DNA of 8,976 nucleotides from an uncultured Slackia sp. (lineage in GTDB: Bacteria > Actinomycetota > Coriobacteriia > Coriobacteriales > Eggerthellaceae). Each line of letters opens with the position of its first letter. Within the stretch, counting starts at the first letter, position 1. A program made the position numbers and the translations under genes. Below, one piece after another: positions 1-5,170 of the stretch. The notes beneath the pieces are model-generated. The model made no database searches, was not told the DNA's origin, and worked only from the letters and a program-made list of their open reading frames with translations. The stretch spans positions 1 to 8,976 of the forward strand of contig USLD01000044.1 in assembly GCA_900555495.1 (NCBI GenBank), in the 5' to 3' direction.

Positions 1-2
1 CG

Positions 3-305
3 CCCGCCGCGACGAGGGGCGGAACCGACGCGCTGCCGCAGGAGCAACAAGCTCCCCCCTCTTCCGCCGCAGCCGCCCCGAACGAGGAAGAGTCCCTCGA
101 AACGACCTGCCGCATACTGGCCGAAAAACACGGCCTCACCGGCAGGGAGACCGAAATCCTGGGATACCTCGCCCAAGGCCGCACCAACACGCGCATCGCC
201 GAAGACCTCTTCATATCGCCTTCCACCGTGCGCGGCCATATCAGGCACATCTACACCAAGCTCGACGTGCACGACCGCCAAGAGCTCATCGACCTCTTCC
301 ATTAA
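3..305 (+). CDS. LuxR-family transcriptional regulator, C-terminal fragment (cut by window edge)
   Basis: The reading frame is open from the left edge and ends at TAA 303-305, giving 100 visible residues. Residues 1-35 are a low-complexity linker rich in Ala, Pro, Gln and Glu. Residues 45-100 form a LuxR/GerE helix-turn-helix: LTGRETEIL opens the domain, LAQGRTNTRIAEDLFIS covers the scaffold helices, and STVRGHIRHIYTKLDVHDR is the DNA-recognition helix and following segment, ending in ELIDLF. It should bind DNA as a dimer and activate or repress transcription. The sensory or membrane part lies outside the window. In Eggerthellaceae such domains are often fused to a 10-12-helix membrane module, and the linker here would fit that, but this cannot be seen. 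The gene ends just before a hairpin terminator and converges with nadE. The domain call is firm; target and signal are unknown. Confidence 0.93.
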   Translation, partial: PAATRGGTDALPQEQQAPPSSAAAAPNEEESLETTCRILAEKHGLTGRETEILGYLAQGRTNTRIAEDLFISPSTVRGHIRHIYTKLDVHDRQELIDLFH

Positions 306-324
306 CGGCATACGGCGCATGAAT

Positions 325-354
325 GAAGAAAGGACGCATCGGCGTCCTTTCTTC
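325..354. terminator. Bidirectional hairpin terminator between luxR-type gene and nadE
   Basis: A perfect 13-bp stem (GAAGAAAGGACGC, 325-337, pairing with 342-354) closes a four-base ATCG loop. Read on either strand the 3' arm ends in the pyrimidine-rich run CCTTTCTTC. The hairpin sits 19 nt after the LuxR stop and 17 nt beyond the nadE stop, so it can serve both converging genes. The call rests on the stem and its position; there is no long separate U-tract. Confidence 0.82.
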
Positions 355-371
355 GCAACGGTTGGAACAAG

Positions 372-1178
372 TCAGTACCAGATAGGAACGAAAGGCGGCT
401 CGAGCGCGCGCTTGAACGCATACGCATCGACGCGGCTCGTCACCCGTTCCACTTCGGCGGCGTCATATCCCGCAGCGACAAGCCCTTCGCGGTCCATGCC
501 GTGCTCGGCGTAATCGACCAGCAGGCGGTCGAGCTCGGCGTACGAACCCAGCGTGTCCTCATCGCGCTGGTCGGGAGCGAGCTCCGCACTCGGCGGCTTG
601 ACCAGCACGTGCTCGGGAATGGGGGCAATGCGGCCTTCGGCCTGCGCCTTTTCGTTCAGCCAGCGCGACATGGCGAACACATCGGTCTTATACAAACCTC
701 CTATCGGAGCGAACGCGCCCGCCGTATCGCCATAGAGCGTGGAATAGCCCATCATGGCTTCGCTCTTGTTGCCCGTGTTCACCATCATCCAGCCATGCGC
801 GTTCGAAAGAGCCATGAGCACCACCATGCGGCAACGGGCCTGGGTGTTTTCGGCGGCCAAGCCGCGCGACATGATGCAATGAGGCCCCAGCGCGTCCACG
901 AATGCCTCGAACGGCTTGTCGATCGAAATCCGTTCGGCCCTTATTCCCAGATTAAGCGCCAGCTCTTGGGCGTCGACCAAGGAATGCTCGCTCGAATACG
1001 GCCCGGGAAGCATGTATCCGTGCACATGGTCGGCGCCGAACGCATCGACGCACATGCAAGCCGCCAGACTCGAATCGATGCCGCCCGAAAGGCCCAGCAC
1101 CGCATCGGTCATACCGATGCGGCGCGCGAACGCCGCAAGGCCGTCCGCGCACGCGCGGTATTTCGCTTCTATATCCAC
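372..1178 (-). CDS. nadE: NAD+ synthase (synthetase domain only)
   Basis: This enzyme makes NAD+ from deamido-NAD+ (nicotinate adenine dinucleotide), ATP and an amide nitrogen, the last cytosolic step of NAD synthesis. Visible signatures, numbered from the GTG start: the ATP-pyrophosphatase loop SGGIDSS (31-37), ENTQARCR (110-117), NTGNKSE (134-140), STLYGD (146-151), and PPSAEL followed by PDQ (195-204). The 268-residue length matches a stand-alone synthetase domain without an N-terminal glutaminase domain, so ammonia is the likely donor. However, the GNKSE and PPSAEL motifs resemble the archaeal and two-domain types more than E. coli NadE. Start choice: a TTG at 1199 would give 275 residues, but the strong GAAAGGA (1190-1184) lies inside that extension and is 5 nt before GTG 1178, so GTG is preferred. 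It probably shares a transcript with proX, 67 nt upstream. Confidence 0.95.
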   Translation of the reverse strand: MDIEAKYRACADGLAAFARRIGMTDAVLGLSGGIDSSLAACMCVDAFGADHVHGYMLPGPYSSEHSLVDAQELALNLGIRAERISIDKPFEAFVDALGPHCIMSRGLAAENTQARCRMVVLMALSNAHGWMMVNTGNKSEAMMGYSTLYGDTAGAFAPIGGLYKTDVFAMSRWLNEKAQAEGRIAPIPEHVLVKPPSAELAPDQRDEDTLGSYAELDRLLVDYAEHGMDREGLVAAGYDAAEVERVTSRVDAYAFKRALEPPFVPIWY

Positions 1179-1183
1179 AACCG

Positions 1184-1190
1184 TCCTTTC
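1184..1190 (-). promoter_or_regulatory. nadE ribosome binding site that decides the start
   Basis: On the minus strand GAAAGGA is followed by 5 nt (CGGTT) and then GTG at 1178-1176. The same heptamer, with a 4-6 nt spacer, precedes the genes starting at 3353, 4902, 5171, 6588 and 7060. This supports GTG 1178 over the upstream in-frame TTG at 1199, which has no such motif ahead of it. Confidence 0.8.
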
Positions 1191-1225
1191 TTCCGGCAAC
1201 CCTGACGCTTCGCTGGAAGCTCGAT

Positions 1226-1241
1226 GGCTCTTGCAAAAGCC
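1226..1241. promoter_or_regulatory. Near-perfect 16-bp dyad in the proX-nadE gap
   Basis: GGCTCTTGCAAAAGCC reads almost identically on both strands: 14 of 16 positions are symmetric, and the single broken pair is C/A. It lies just downstream of the proX stop (1248-1246) and about 35 nt before the nadE ribosome binding site. With essentially no loop it would form a poor RNA hairpin, so a protein-binding site is more likely than a terminator. A smaller hairpin (GCTTC, GCTG loop, GAAGC; 1207-1220) lies between it and nadE. No known operator is recognised. Confidence 0.35.
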
Positions 1242-1245
1242 TCCG

Positions 1246-1752
1246 CTATTCGGGACGCGGCAGCTCGACGAAACGCAAGGCGTTGCCGTGATCCTCGATG
1301 ATCTTCACCATGTCGGCAAGCTTCACATGCAGCGTCGCGGTATTGTCGTTGGGATGCACGCCCAATCCCGCATAGCCCCTCAGCTCCTCGTCGAACACCA
1401 CCTGCACCGCGACCTGTTCGTCGTTGAGCACGCCGAACGGCGAAACCGCCCCGCCGCGCAATCCCAGATATTCATGCAAGTCGTCTTCGGAAGCGAAGCG
1501 CAAAGGACGCGCCTCGAGCCGCGCGCGCAGCTCTTTAAGATTCGCGGGCTTGTCTTCGGGCATGACCACCAGATAGTAGTTACGCTTCTTGTCGTCGCGC
1601 AGGAAGAGGTTTTTCACCACGTCCTGCGCGAACGGAAGGCCCAGCGCCTCCATGCCCTCCATGGTGAACACGGCCTCATGCTCCACGATGTCGAATTCGT
1701 AGCCGCCTTCGCGTAGGAAACGGACCACGTCGTCTTTGTCCATGCGTTCCAT
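1246..1752 (-). CDS. proX: Prolyl-tRNA editing hydrolase, YbaK/EbsC (ProX) family
   Basis: A cytosolic 168-residue protein of the INS/YbaK superfamily. Members act in trans to deacylate tRNA(Pro) wrongly charged with alanine or cysteine, complementing prolyl-tRNA synthetases that lack the editing domain. Family landmarks seen: the lysine in VVKNLFLRD (K47), the strand YYLVVMP (59-65), the Gly/Ser/Pro turn GGAVSPFGVLND (100-111), and the histidine/asparagine stretch GVHPNDNTATL (131-141) around the substrate pocket. The NLKELRARL helix matches the PrdX/ProXp-ala branch more than YbaK itself, so alanyl-tRNA(Pro) is the likelier substrate (inference). The start is the ATG at 1752, with AAAGGAG 5 nt upstream; the open frame extends further but has no other supported start. 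It begins about 135 nt beyond the aminotransferase terminator, so it should have its own promoter, which I could not locate. nadE follows after 67 nt. Confidence 0.9.
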   Translation of the reverse strand: MERMDKDDVVRFLREGGYEFDIVEHEAVFTMEGMEALGLPFAQDVVKNLFLRDDKKRNYYLVVMPEDKPANLKELRARLEARPLRFASEDDLHEYLGLRGGAVSPFGVLNDEQVAVQVVFDEELRGYAGLGVHPNDNTATLHVKLADMVKIIEDHGNALRFVELPRPE

Positions 1753-1885
1753 TGTCGCTCCTTTTCGCCGTCGAAAGACACACGCGCTTCGTGAAACCGT
1801 ACCACGTCCACGATGCGGCAGACGTCGGCAATCGGCAGGCAGCAGGCCGGCCGCGCGAACGAGAACCGCATGCGCTGAAAGGCGC

Positions 1886-1928
1886 CGAAAACGAAACTCG
1901 CCGCGAACCCGAACGGGAGCGCGGCGAG
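1886..1928 (-). terminator. Rho-independent terminator of the aminotransferase gene
   Basis: On the minus strand, a 9-bp perfect stem (CTCGCCGCG at 1928-1920 with CGCGGCGAG at 1905-1897) encloses a 14-nt loop that itself contains a CCCG/CGGG mini-stem. It is followed by the U-rich tail TTTCGTTTTC. It starts 30 nt after the aminotransferase stop, in the right orientation, and separates that gene from proX. Confidence 0.8.
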
Positions 1929-1958
1929 AAGAACGCAGACGATACGCGCGAAAAATCC

Positions 1959-3119
1959 CTACAGCCCCGAAGCCGCGATGGCTTCGACGGCACGCTCGAG
2001 ACCTTCGGGCGGCAAGACCAGAGCCATGCGCACATAGCCTTCGCCGGAAGGACCGAAGCTCGCGCCCGGCGTCACGATAACGCCAGCACGATCCATCAGC
2101 TCTTCGCAGAACGCCATCGAATCGGTGCGGCCGTGAGGAAGCTTGGCCCACACGAACATGGTGCCGTGCGCGTTGGGCCTATCCCAGCCGATGCGCTCGA
2201 GGCCGTCGCACAGCGCGTCGCGACGGGCTTGATACTTCATGCGCTGCTCTTCCACGTGGTCGAGCGGACCGGTCAGCGCGGCGATCGCGGCCTTCTGGAT
2301 CGGAAGGAACATACCGAAGTCGATCTGGCTGCGCAGCTTGGAGAACGCCGCCACCACATCGGCGCGACCCACGATGAAGCCGATGCGCGCGCCCGTGACG
2401 TTGAACGACTTGGAAAGCGAGAAGAATTCGACGCCCACTTCCAACGCGCCCGGGTAGTTGAAGAAGCTCATGCCGGCAGGGCCGTCATAAACGATGTCGC
2501 TATAGGCGTTGTCGTGCACGATCAGAAGGTCGTGTTCGCGCGCGAAGGCGATGACCTGCTCGTATACCTCGGGCGTGCCCACGCTTCCCACCGGATTGGA
2601 GGGCAGCGACACGATCATGTACTTGGCGCGGTCGGCCACCTCGGGATCGATGTTCGCCACGTCGGGCAGGAAGTCGTTCTGCGCATTGAGCGGGTAGTAC
2701 TCGAGCTTGGCGCCCGCAAGGAGCGCGCCCGCGCGAAACACCGGATAGCACGGGTCGGGCACGAGGACGCTATCGCCCGGATCGAGCATGGCCATGCCGA
2801 AATGACCCACGCCCTCCTGCGTGCCGCTGACCGACGCCACCATGTCGGGCGTGATGCCCTCGACGCCGAAGCGACGGGCATAGTAATCGCATACGGCCTG
2901 CTTGAGCTCGGGCAGATCGCCCAGCGCGTATTTCCAGTTCTGAGGATCGCGCGCGGCGTCGGTAAGCGCCGCAACGACATTGTCGAACGGCTCGAAATCG
3001 GGCGTGCCGATCGAAAGGTTATAGATGGTACGGCCCTCTGCCTCCAGCTTGAGGCGACGGGCGTTCAACGTCGAGAAGACCTCGTCGCCGAATGAATCGA
3101 GACGCGAAGAGAACTGCAT
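1959..3119 (-). CDS. Class I/II PLP-dependent aminotransferase
   Basis: A 386-residue cytosolic enzyme of the aspartate aminotransferase fold (type I). Key residues seen: the Schiff-base lysine K237 in SLSKSFNVTGARIG (234-247), with R245 for the cofactor phosphate; N175 in SLPSNPVGS; D203 and Y206 in HDNAYSDIVYDG; and R364 in GYVRMAL, the usual substrate alpha-carboxylate anchor. The N-terminal region carries NLSIGTPDF and WKYALGDLPELKQAV, typical of the LL-diaminopimelate/alanine-type subgroup. The substrate cannot be fixed from sequence; LL-diaminopimelate, aromatic amino acids or alanine are all possible, so no gene symbol is given. Start: ATG 3119, preceded by AGGGGTG. An in-frame extension to 3206 crosses the leader hairpins and has no ribosome binding site. 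The gene is transcribed from its own promoter through a hairpin-rich leader and is followed by its own terminator. Confidence 0.9.
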   Translation of the reverse strand: MQFSSRLDSFGDEVFSTLNARRLKLEAEGRTIYNLSIGTPDFEPFDNVVAALTDAARDPQNWKYALGDLPELKQAVCDYYARRFGVEGITPDMVASVSGTQEGVGHFGMAMLDPGDSVLVPDPCYPVFRAGALLAGAKLEYYPLNAQNDFLPDVANIDPEVADRAKYMIVSLPSNPVGSVGTPEVYEQVIAFAREHDLLIVHDNAYSDIVYDGPAGMSFFNYPGALEVGVEFFSLSKSFNVTGARIGFIVGRADVVAAFSKLRSQIDFGMFLPIQKAAIAALTGPLDHVEEQRMKYQARRDALCDGLERIGWDRPNAHGTMFVWAKLPHGRTDSMAFCEELMDRAGVIVTPGASFGPSGEGYVRMALVLPPEGLERAVEAIAASGL

Positions 3120-3143
3120 AAGACACCCCTGACTGACAAGAAT

Positions 3144-3200
3144 CGCGCCGGCGAACGGCGCGCTAGCGTTTCCCACCGGTCGTCTTCCCTCCGCGACCGG
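3144..3200 (-). promoter_or_regulatory. Two-hairpin 5' leader of the aminotransferase gene
   Basis: Between the likely promoter and the ATG at 3119 lie two strong inverted repeats. One is CCGGTCG/CGACCGG (3176-3182 with 3194-3200, 11-nt loop). The other is CGCGCCG/CGGCGCG (3144-3150 with 3156-3162, 5-nt loop). The latter is followed in the transcript by ATTCTTGTC, a weak U-containing tail, so attenuation is possible but not established. I do not recognise a riboswitch class. Confidence 0.4.
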
Positions 3201-3214
3201 CTGCAAGTTCGCTT

Positions 3215-3220
3215 ATTGTA
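3215..3220 (-). promoter_or_regulatory. Likely -10 box of the aminotransferase promoter
   Basis: TACAAT on the minus strand matches the sigma-70 -10 consensus at 5 of 6 positions and is preceded by GTG. No good -35 hexamer lies 16-18 nt upstream. Transcription would start near 3208, giving a leader of about 90 nt. Confidence 0.45.
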
Positions 3221-3291
3221 CACCCGAGCCGCGCGATGCGACACGCCCCTCGACGGCTTCTGCAGCCGGCCCTGACGAAAGCATGCGGATT

Positions 3292-3320
3292 TTGCCGCCA
3301 TCGTGAATCGTTGGTATGCT
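3292..3320 (+). promoter_or_regulatory. Candidate promoter of the orphan membrane protein gene
   Basis: TTGCCG (3292-3297) and TATGCT (3315-3320), spaced by exactly 17 nt, each match the sigma-70 consensus at 4 of 6 positions. The predicted start near 3327 gives a 26-nt leader that carries GAAAGGA (3342-3348) ahead of ATG 3353. It is divergent to the aminotransferase promoter. Confidence 0.45.
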
Positions 3321-3352
3321 TGACGCAACGCGAACTCTCCCGAAAGGAACCT

Positions 3353-4225
3353 ATGAAAGCCATCGACGTCATATCCAGGACCATCGGCGCGCAACCCGAC
3401 CAGGAGTCCATCCGCTGGATCGACTCGACCCATATGAAGCAGTACCGAATCCTGAGCATTGCGGGCTTGACGGGCTGCTTCGTCTGCCTGTTCGGCCCTA
3501 TGGCGGCGCTTCCCATATGGCTGCAACTGCTCGGCCTGGGCGTCGGCATCGCCTGTATCGTGCTGCGCACCACGGCGCGCAAGCGCTTCGAGGACGGCAT
3601 CGCGTCGACGCTCGATATGAAATGCGACCCCGTGCTCTACTGCCGATGGGTCCTGGCCTTTCTAGCCGCAGGCCGACCGGGAGGCGACTATGTGCGCGGC
3701 GTGTGGAATTACGCCTACGGCCTGATGTGGCAGGGCCGTTGGCACGAGGCGATCAAGCTGGCGCGCACGCTCGAGCCCGATATATCCGACCCGGGCATCG
3801 CCTTCGCTTACGACAGTTTCATGGCAGACTGCGCCTTCGCTCTGCGCGACCCGGACAAGCTGTCGTCCTATATCCAGGCCATGAAGCGCATCCCCGATCG
3901 CAGGGTGGTCAAAGAGGCCGCCGAACACGCCGCCGAGCTGGAACCCCTGCACGACCTGCTGACGCTCGAGCGTGACGGAAGGCTCGATGAAGCCCGCGCG
4001 ATCGTCGAGCGGATCCTCGCCGACCCCGGCCTGCTGCCTATCGAACGGCTGTTGGCGACGCTGCACAAAGCCGAATGCACGACCGATGCGTCCGAAAGGC
4101 GCCGCCTGCTCGATACCGTAATAGAAACCGGCGGCACCACCTGGTGCGTCGCCCGCGCGCGCGAGCTGAAGGCCCGGCTTTCCGCCGACCAGGCATATGC
4201 TCACGAAACCGAAGTCGCACGCTAA
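3353..4225 (+). CDS. Unrecognised two-helix membrane protein with helical cytosolic domain
   Basis: I do not recognise this 290-residue protein. Residues 1-30 are polar. Residues 31-52 and 53-71 (from YRILSIAGLT and from LPIWLQLLGL) form two adjacent hydrophobic helices, a membrane hairpin closed by the basic RTTARKR, which suggests that the remainder is cytosolic. Residues 95-290 are helix-rich and amphipathic, with stretches such as YAYGLMWQGRWHEAIKLARTLE (written 120-141) and LERDGRLDEARAIVERILAD (205-224) that look like degenerate TPR units: a W/G-x2-A pattern with paired helices. That would suit protein-protein interaction (inference). The start is set by GAAAGGA 4 nt before ATG 3353; the longer frame back to 3236 runs through the promoter. 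It is a single-gene unit, divergent from the aminotransferase and followed by a terminator. It is probably lineage-restricted. Confidence 0.85.
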   Translation: MKAIDVISRTIGAQPDQESIRWIDSTHMKQYRILSIAGLTGCFVCLFGPMAALPIWLQLLGLGVGIACIVLRTTARKRFEDGIASTLDMKCDPVLYCRWVLAFLAAGRPGGDYVRGVWNYAYGLMWQGRWHEAIKLARTLEPDISDPGIAFAYDSFMADCAFALRDPDKLSSYIQAMKRIPDRRVVKEAAEHAAELEPLHDLLTLERDGRLDEARAIVERILADPGLLPIERLLATLHKAECTTDASERRRLLDTVIETGGTTWCVARARELKARLSADQAYAHETEVAR

Positions 4226-4237
4226 TCCCGAAGCACG

Positions 4238-4280
4238 AAGACCCGCCTCCCCTGCGCGAAGCTCGGAAAGCGGGTCTTTT
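4238..4280. terminator. Bidirectional terminator between converging genes
   Basis: AAGACCCGC (4238-4246) pairs with GCGGGTCTT (4270-4278), giving 9 bp around a 23-nt loop. On the plus strand it continues TTCTGC, so the run of U's reads CTTTTC. It lies 12 nt after the stop of the orphan membrane protein gene and 28 nt past the stop of the cysteine hydrolase gene, so it can act for both. Confidence 0.75.
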
Positions 4281-4308
4281 CTGCATGAAGCGCGTCGAGC
4301 GCGGCAGC

Positions 4309-4902
4309 TTAAGACAAGCAGGCGATGACGGAGTCGGTATCGACGACGCGGCTGTCGTAGCAACGCGTGAAGTATTCGAGGCCTTGCTCCTGCGTGCCGA
4401 TGAGGAACGTGCCGCACGCATCCGCCGCGACCACGGTCTTGTATCCGCGGAAATACGCGCCCGCCAGCGTCTGGAGCACGCAGATGTTGGTGTCGCAGCC
4501 GAAGGCGATCAGCGTGTCCACGCCCAGCTCGCGCAACGTCAGATCGAGATCGGTCTGGAAGAAGCCGTCGTAGCGGCGCTTCGGAACGATGTAATCGCCC
4601 TCCTGCACTTCGAATGCATCGAGCGGGCGGGCGGAATCGGTGCCCGCGATGCCATGCTCGCCCCACAGCTCGATTTCCTTATCGATGCCGGCGATATGCG
4701 CGTCGTTCGAGAACACGACAGGCACGCCTGCGACGCGGGCCGCCTTCACGATGCGCACCGCGTTATCGGCCATTTCCTCGAGGCCCGGCACCACGCCGCC
4801 GCTGCCGCCCAGCACGTCGATCACGAGCACTGCCGTGCGGGACAGGTCGATTTCGTTCGACTGCTGCCAAGGAGTGGATTGCGCTTCGGGAAGATAGGCC
4901 AT
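4309..4902 (-). CDS. Isochorismatase-family cysteine hydrolase, nicotinamidase-like
   Basis: A 197-residue cytosolic hydrolase with the Asp-Lys-Cys catalytic triad of the isochorismatase superfamily: D29 in AVLVIDVLGG, K108 in YIVPKRRYDGF, and C141 in FGCDTNICVLQTL, with the conserved AADACGT (159-165) after it. A D67-x-H69 pair (SNDAH) and H83 in LWGEHGIAGT sit where nicotinamidases hold their metal ion. Nicotinamide deamidation is therefore plausible and would feed nicotinate toward NadE, but related members hydrolyse other amides, so no symbol is given. The start is ATG 4902, with GAAAGGA (4915-4909) 6 nt upstream; a longer open frame to 5109 runs through the promoter region. It is a monocistronic unit converging with the membrane protein gene, and is divergent from the XRE regulator. 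About 3.1 kb separates it from nadE. Confidence 0.9.
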   Translation of the reverse strand: MAYLPEAQSTPWQQSNEIDLSRTAVLVIDVLGGSGGVVPGLEEMADNAVRIVKAARVAGVPVVFSNDAHIAGIDKEIELWGEHGIAGTDSARPLDAFEVQEGDYIVPKRRYDGFFQTDLDLTLRELGVDTLIAFGCDTNICVLQTLAGAYFRGYKTVVAADACGTFLIGTQEQGLEYFTRCYDSRVVDTDSVIACLS

Positions 4903-4936
4903 GATGCGTCCTTTCGTAAACGGAGTCGGTCGAACC

Positions 4937-4942
4937 ATTGTA
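4937..4942 (-). promoter_or_regulatory. Likely -10 box of the cysteine hydrolase gene
   Basis: TACAAT on the minus strand, within CGTTACAATGG, matches the -10 consensus at 5 of 6 positions and is 34 nt upstream of the start codon. No convincing -35 lies 17 nt upstream. A 6-bp inverted repeat (CGTGCG 4944-4949, CGCACG 4976-4981) immediately upstream would overlay the -35 region. Confidence 0.4.
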
Positions 4943-5067
4943 ACGTGCGAACACATCCGGCGCGACGAGAGGAGCCGCACGGACGGCGGAACCGGACGCC
5001 GTACGCTATCATGCATGGCAAAAGGCCCGTGAAACATCGGCCGGCAAATCGCCCGACGGCAGAACGT

Positions 5068-5110
5068 TTTGACAAATGCCAACGAAACACCTGATAAAAC
5101 GCTTGTCAAA
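5068..5110 (+). promoter_or_regulatory. Promoter of the XRE regulator, flanked by an 8-bp inverted repeat
   Basis: A perfect TTGACA -35 (5069-5074) is followed after 18 nt by GATAAA (5093-5098; 4 of 6 to consensus), with the predicted start near 5105. The -35 lies within TTTGACAA (5068-5075), whose exact reverse complement TTGTCAAA recurs at 5103-5110 over the start site. In addition, AAACGCTT occurs twice with an 11-bp period (5097-5104 and 5108-5115). Repeats on both sides of a promoter upstream of an HTH gene suggest autoregulation. The promoter is seen in the sequence; operator function is inference. Confidence 0.6.
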
Positions 5111-5170
5111 CGCTTTTAGCTGCACAATTCGACTCCGCTTCGTACGATACGGCGCGTCGAAAGGAACCTC

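Noticed and set aside
501..1205. A 234-codon plus-strand open frame opposite nadE.
   Set aside because: It is a shadow frame with low-information composition, while the minus strand carries every NadE signature.
1614..1961. An open frame directly after the aminotransferase TAG and in the same frame, whose first part translates to a membrane-like stretch (FFARIVCVLLAALPFGF), suggesting readthrough or a hidden membrane protein.
   Set aside because: It has no usable start codon near its beginning and no ribosome binding site at its only ATG (1871). The hydrophobic codons come from the terminator stem and its U-rich tail (1928-1886), and the end overlaps proX in the wrong frame.
1752..3095. A 447-codon open frame on the plus strand, opposite the aminotransferase gene.
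   Set aside because: It is an antisense shadow produced by the strong G/C third-position bias. It is rich in His, Arg and Ala with no recognisable domain, and has no ribosome binding site of the GAAAGGA type, whereas the opposite strand has clear catalytic motifs.
3120..3206. An in-frame extension of the aminotransferase upstream of ATG 3119.
   Set aside because: It runs through the two leader hairpins, and class I aminotransferases of this subgroup begin about where MQFSSRLDSF starts.
3662..4666. A 334-codon minus-strand open frame spanning the cysteine hydrolase and the opposite membrane protein gene.
   Set aside because: It crosses the bidirectional terminator at 4238-4280 and is out of frame with the catalytic-triad protein on the same strand.
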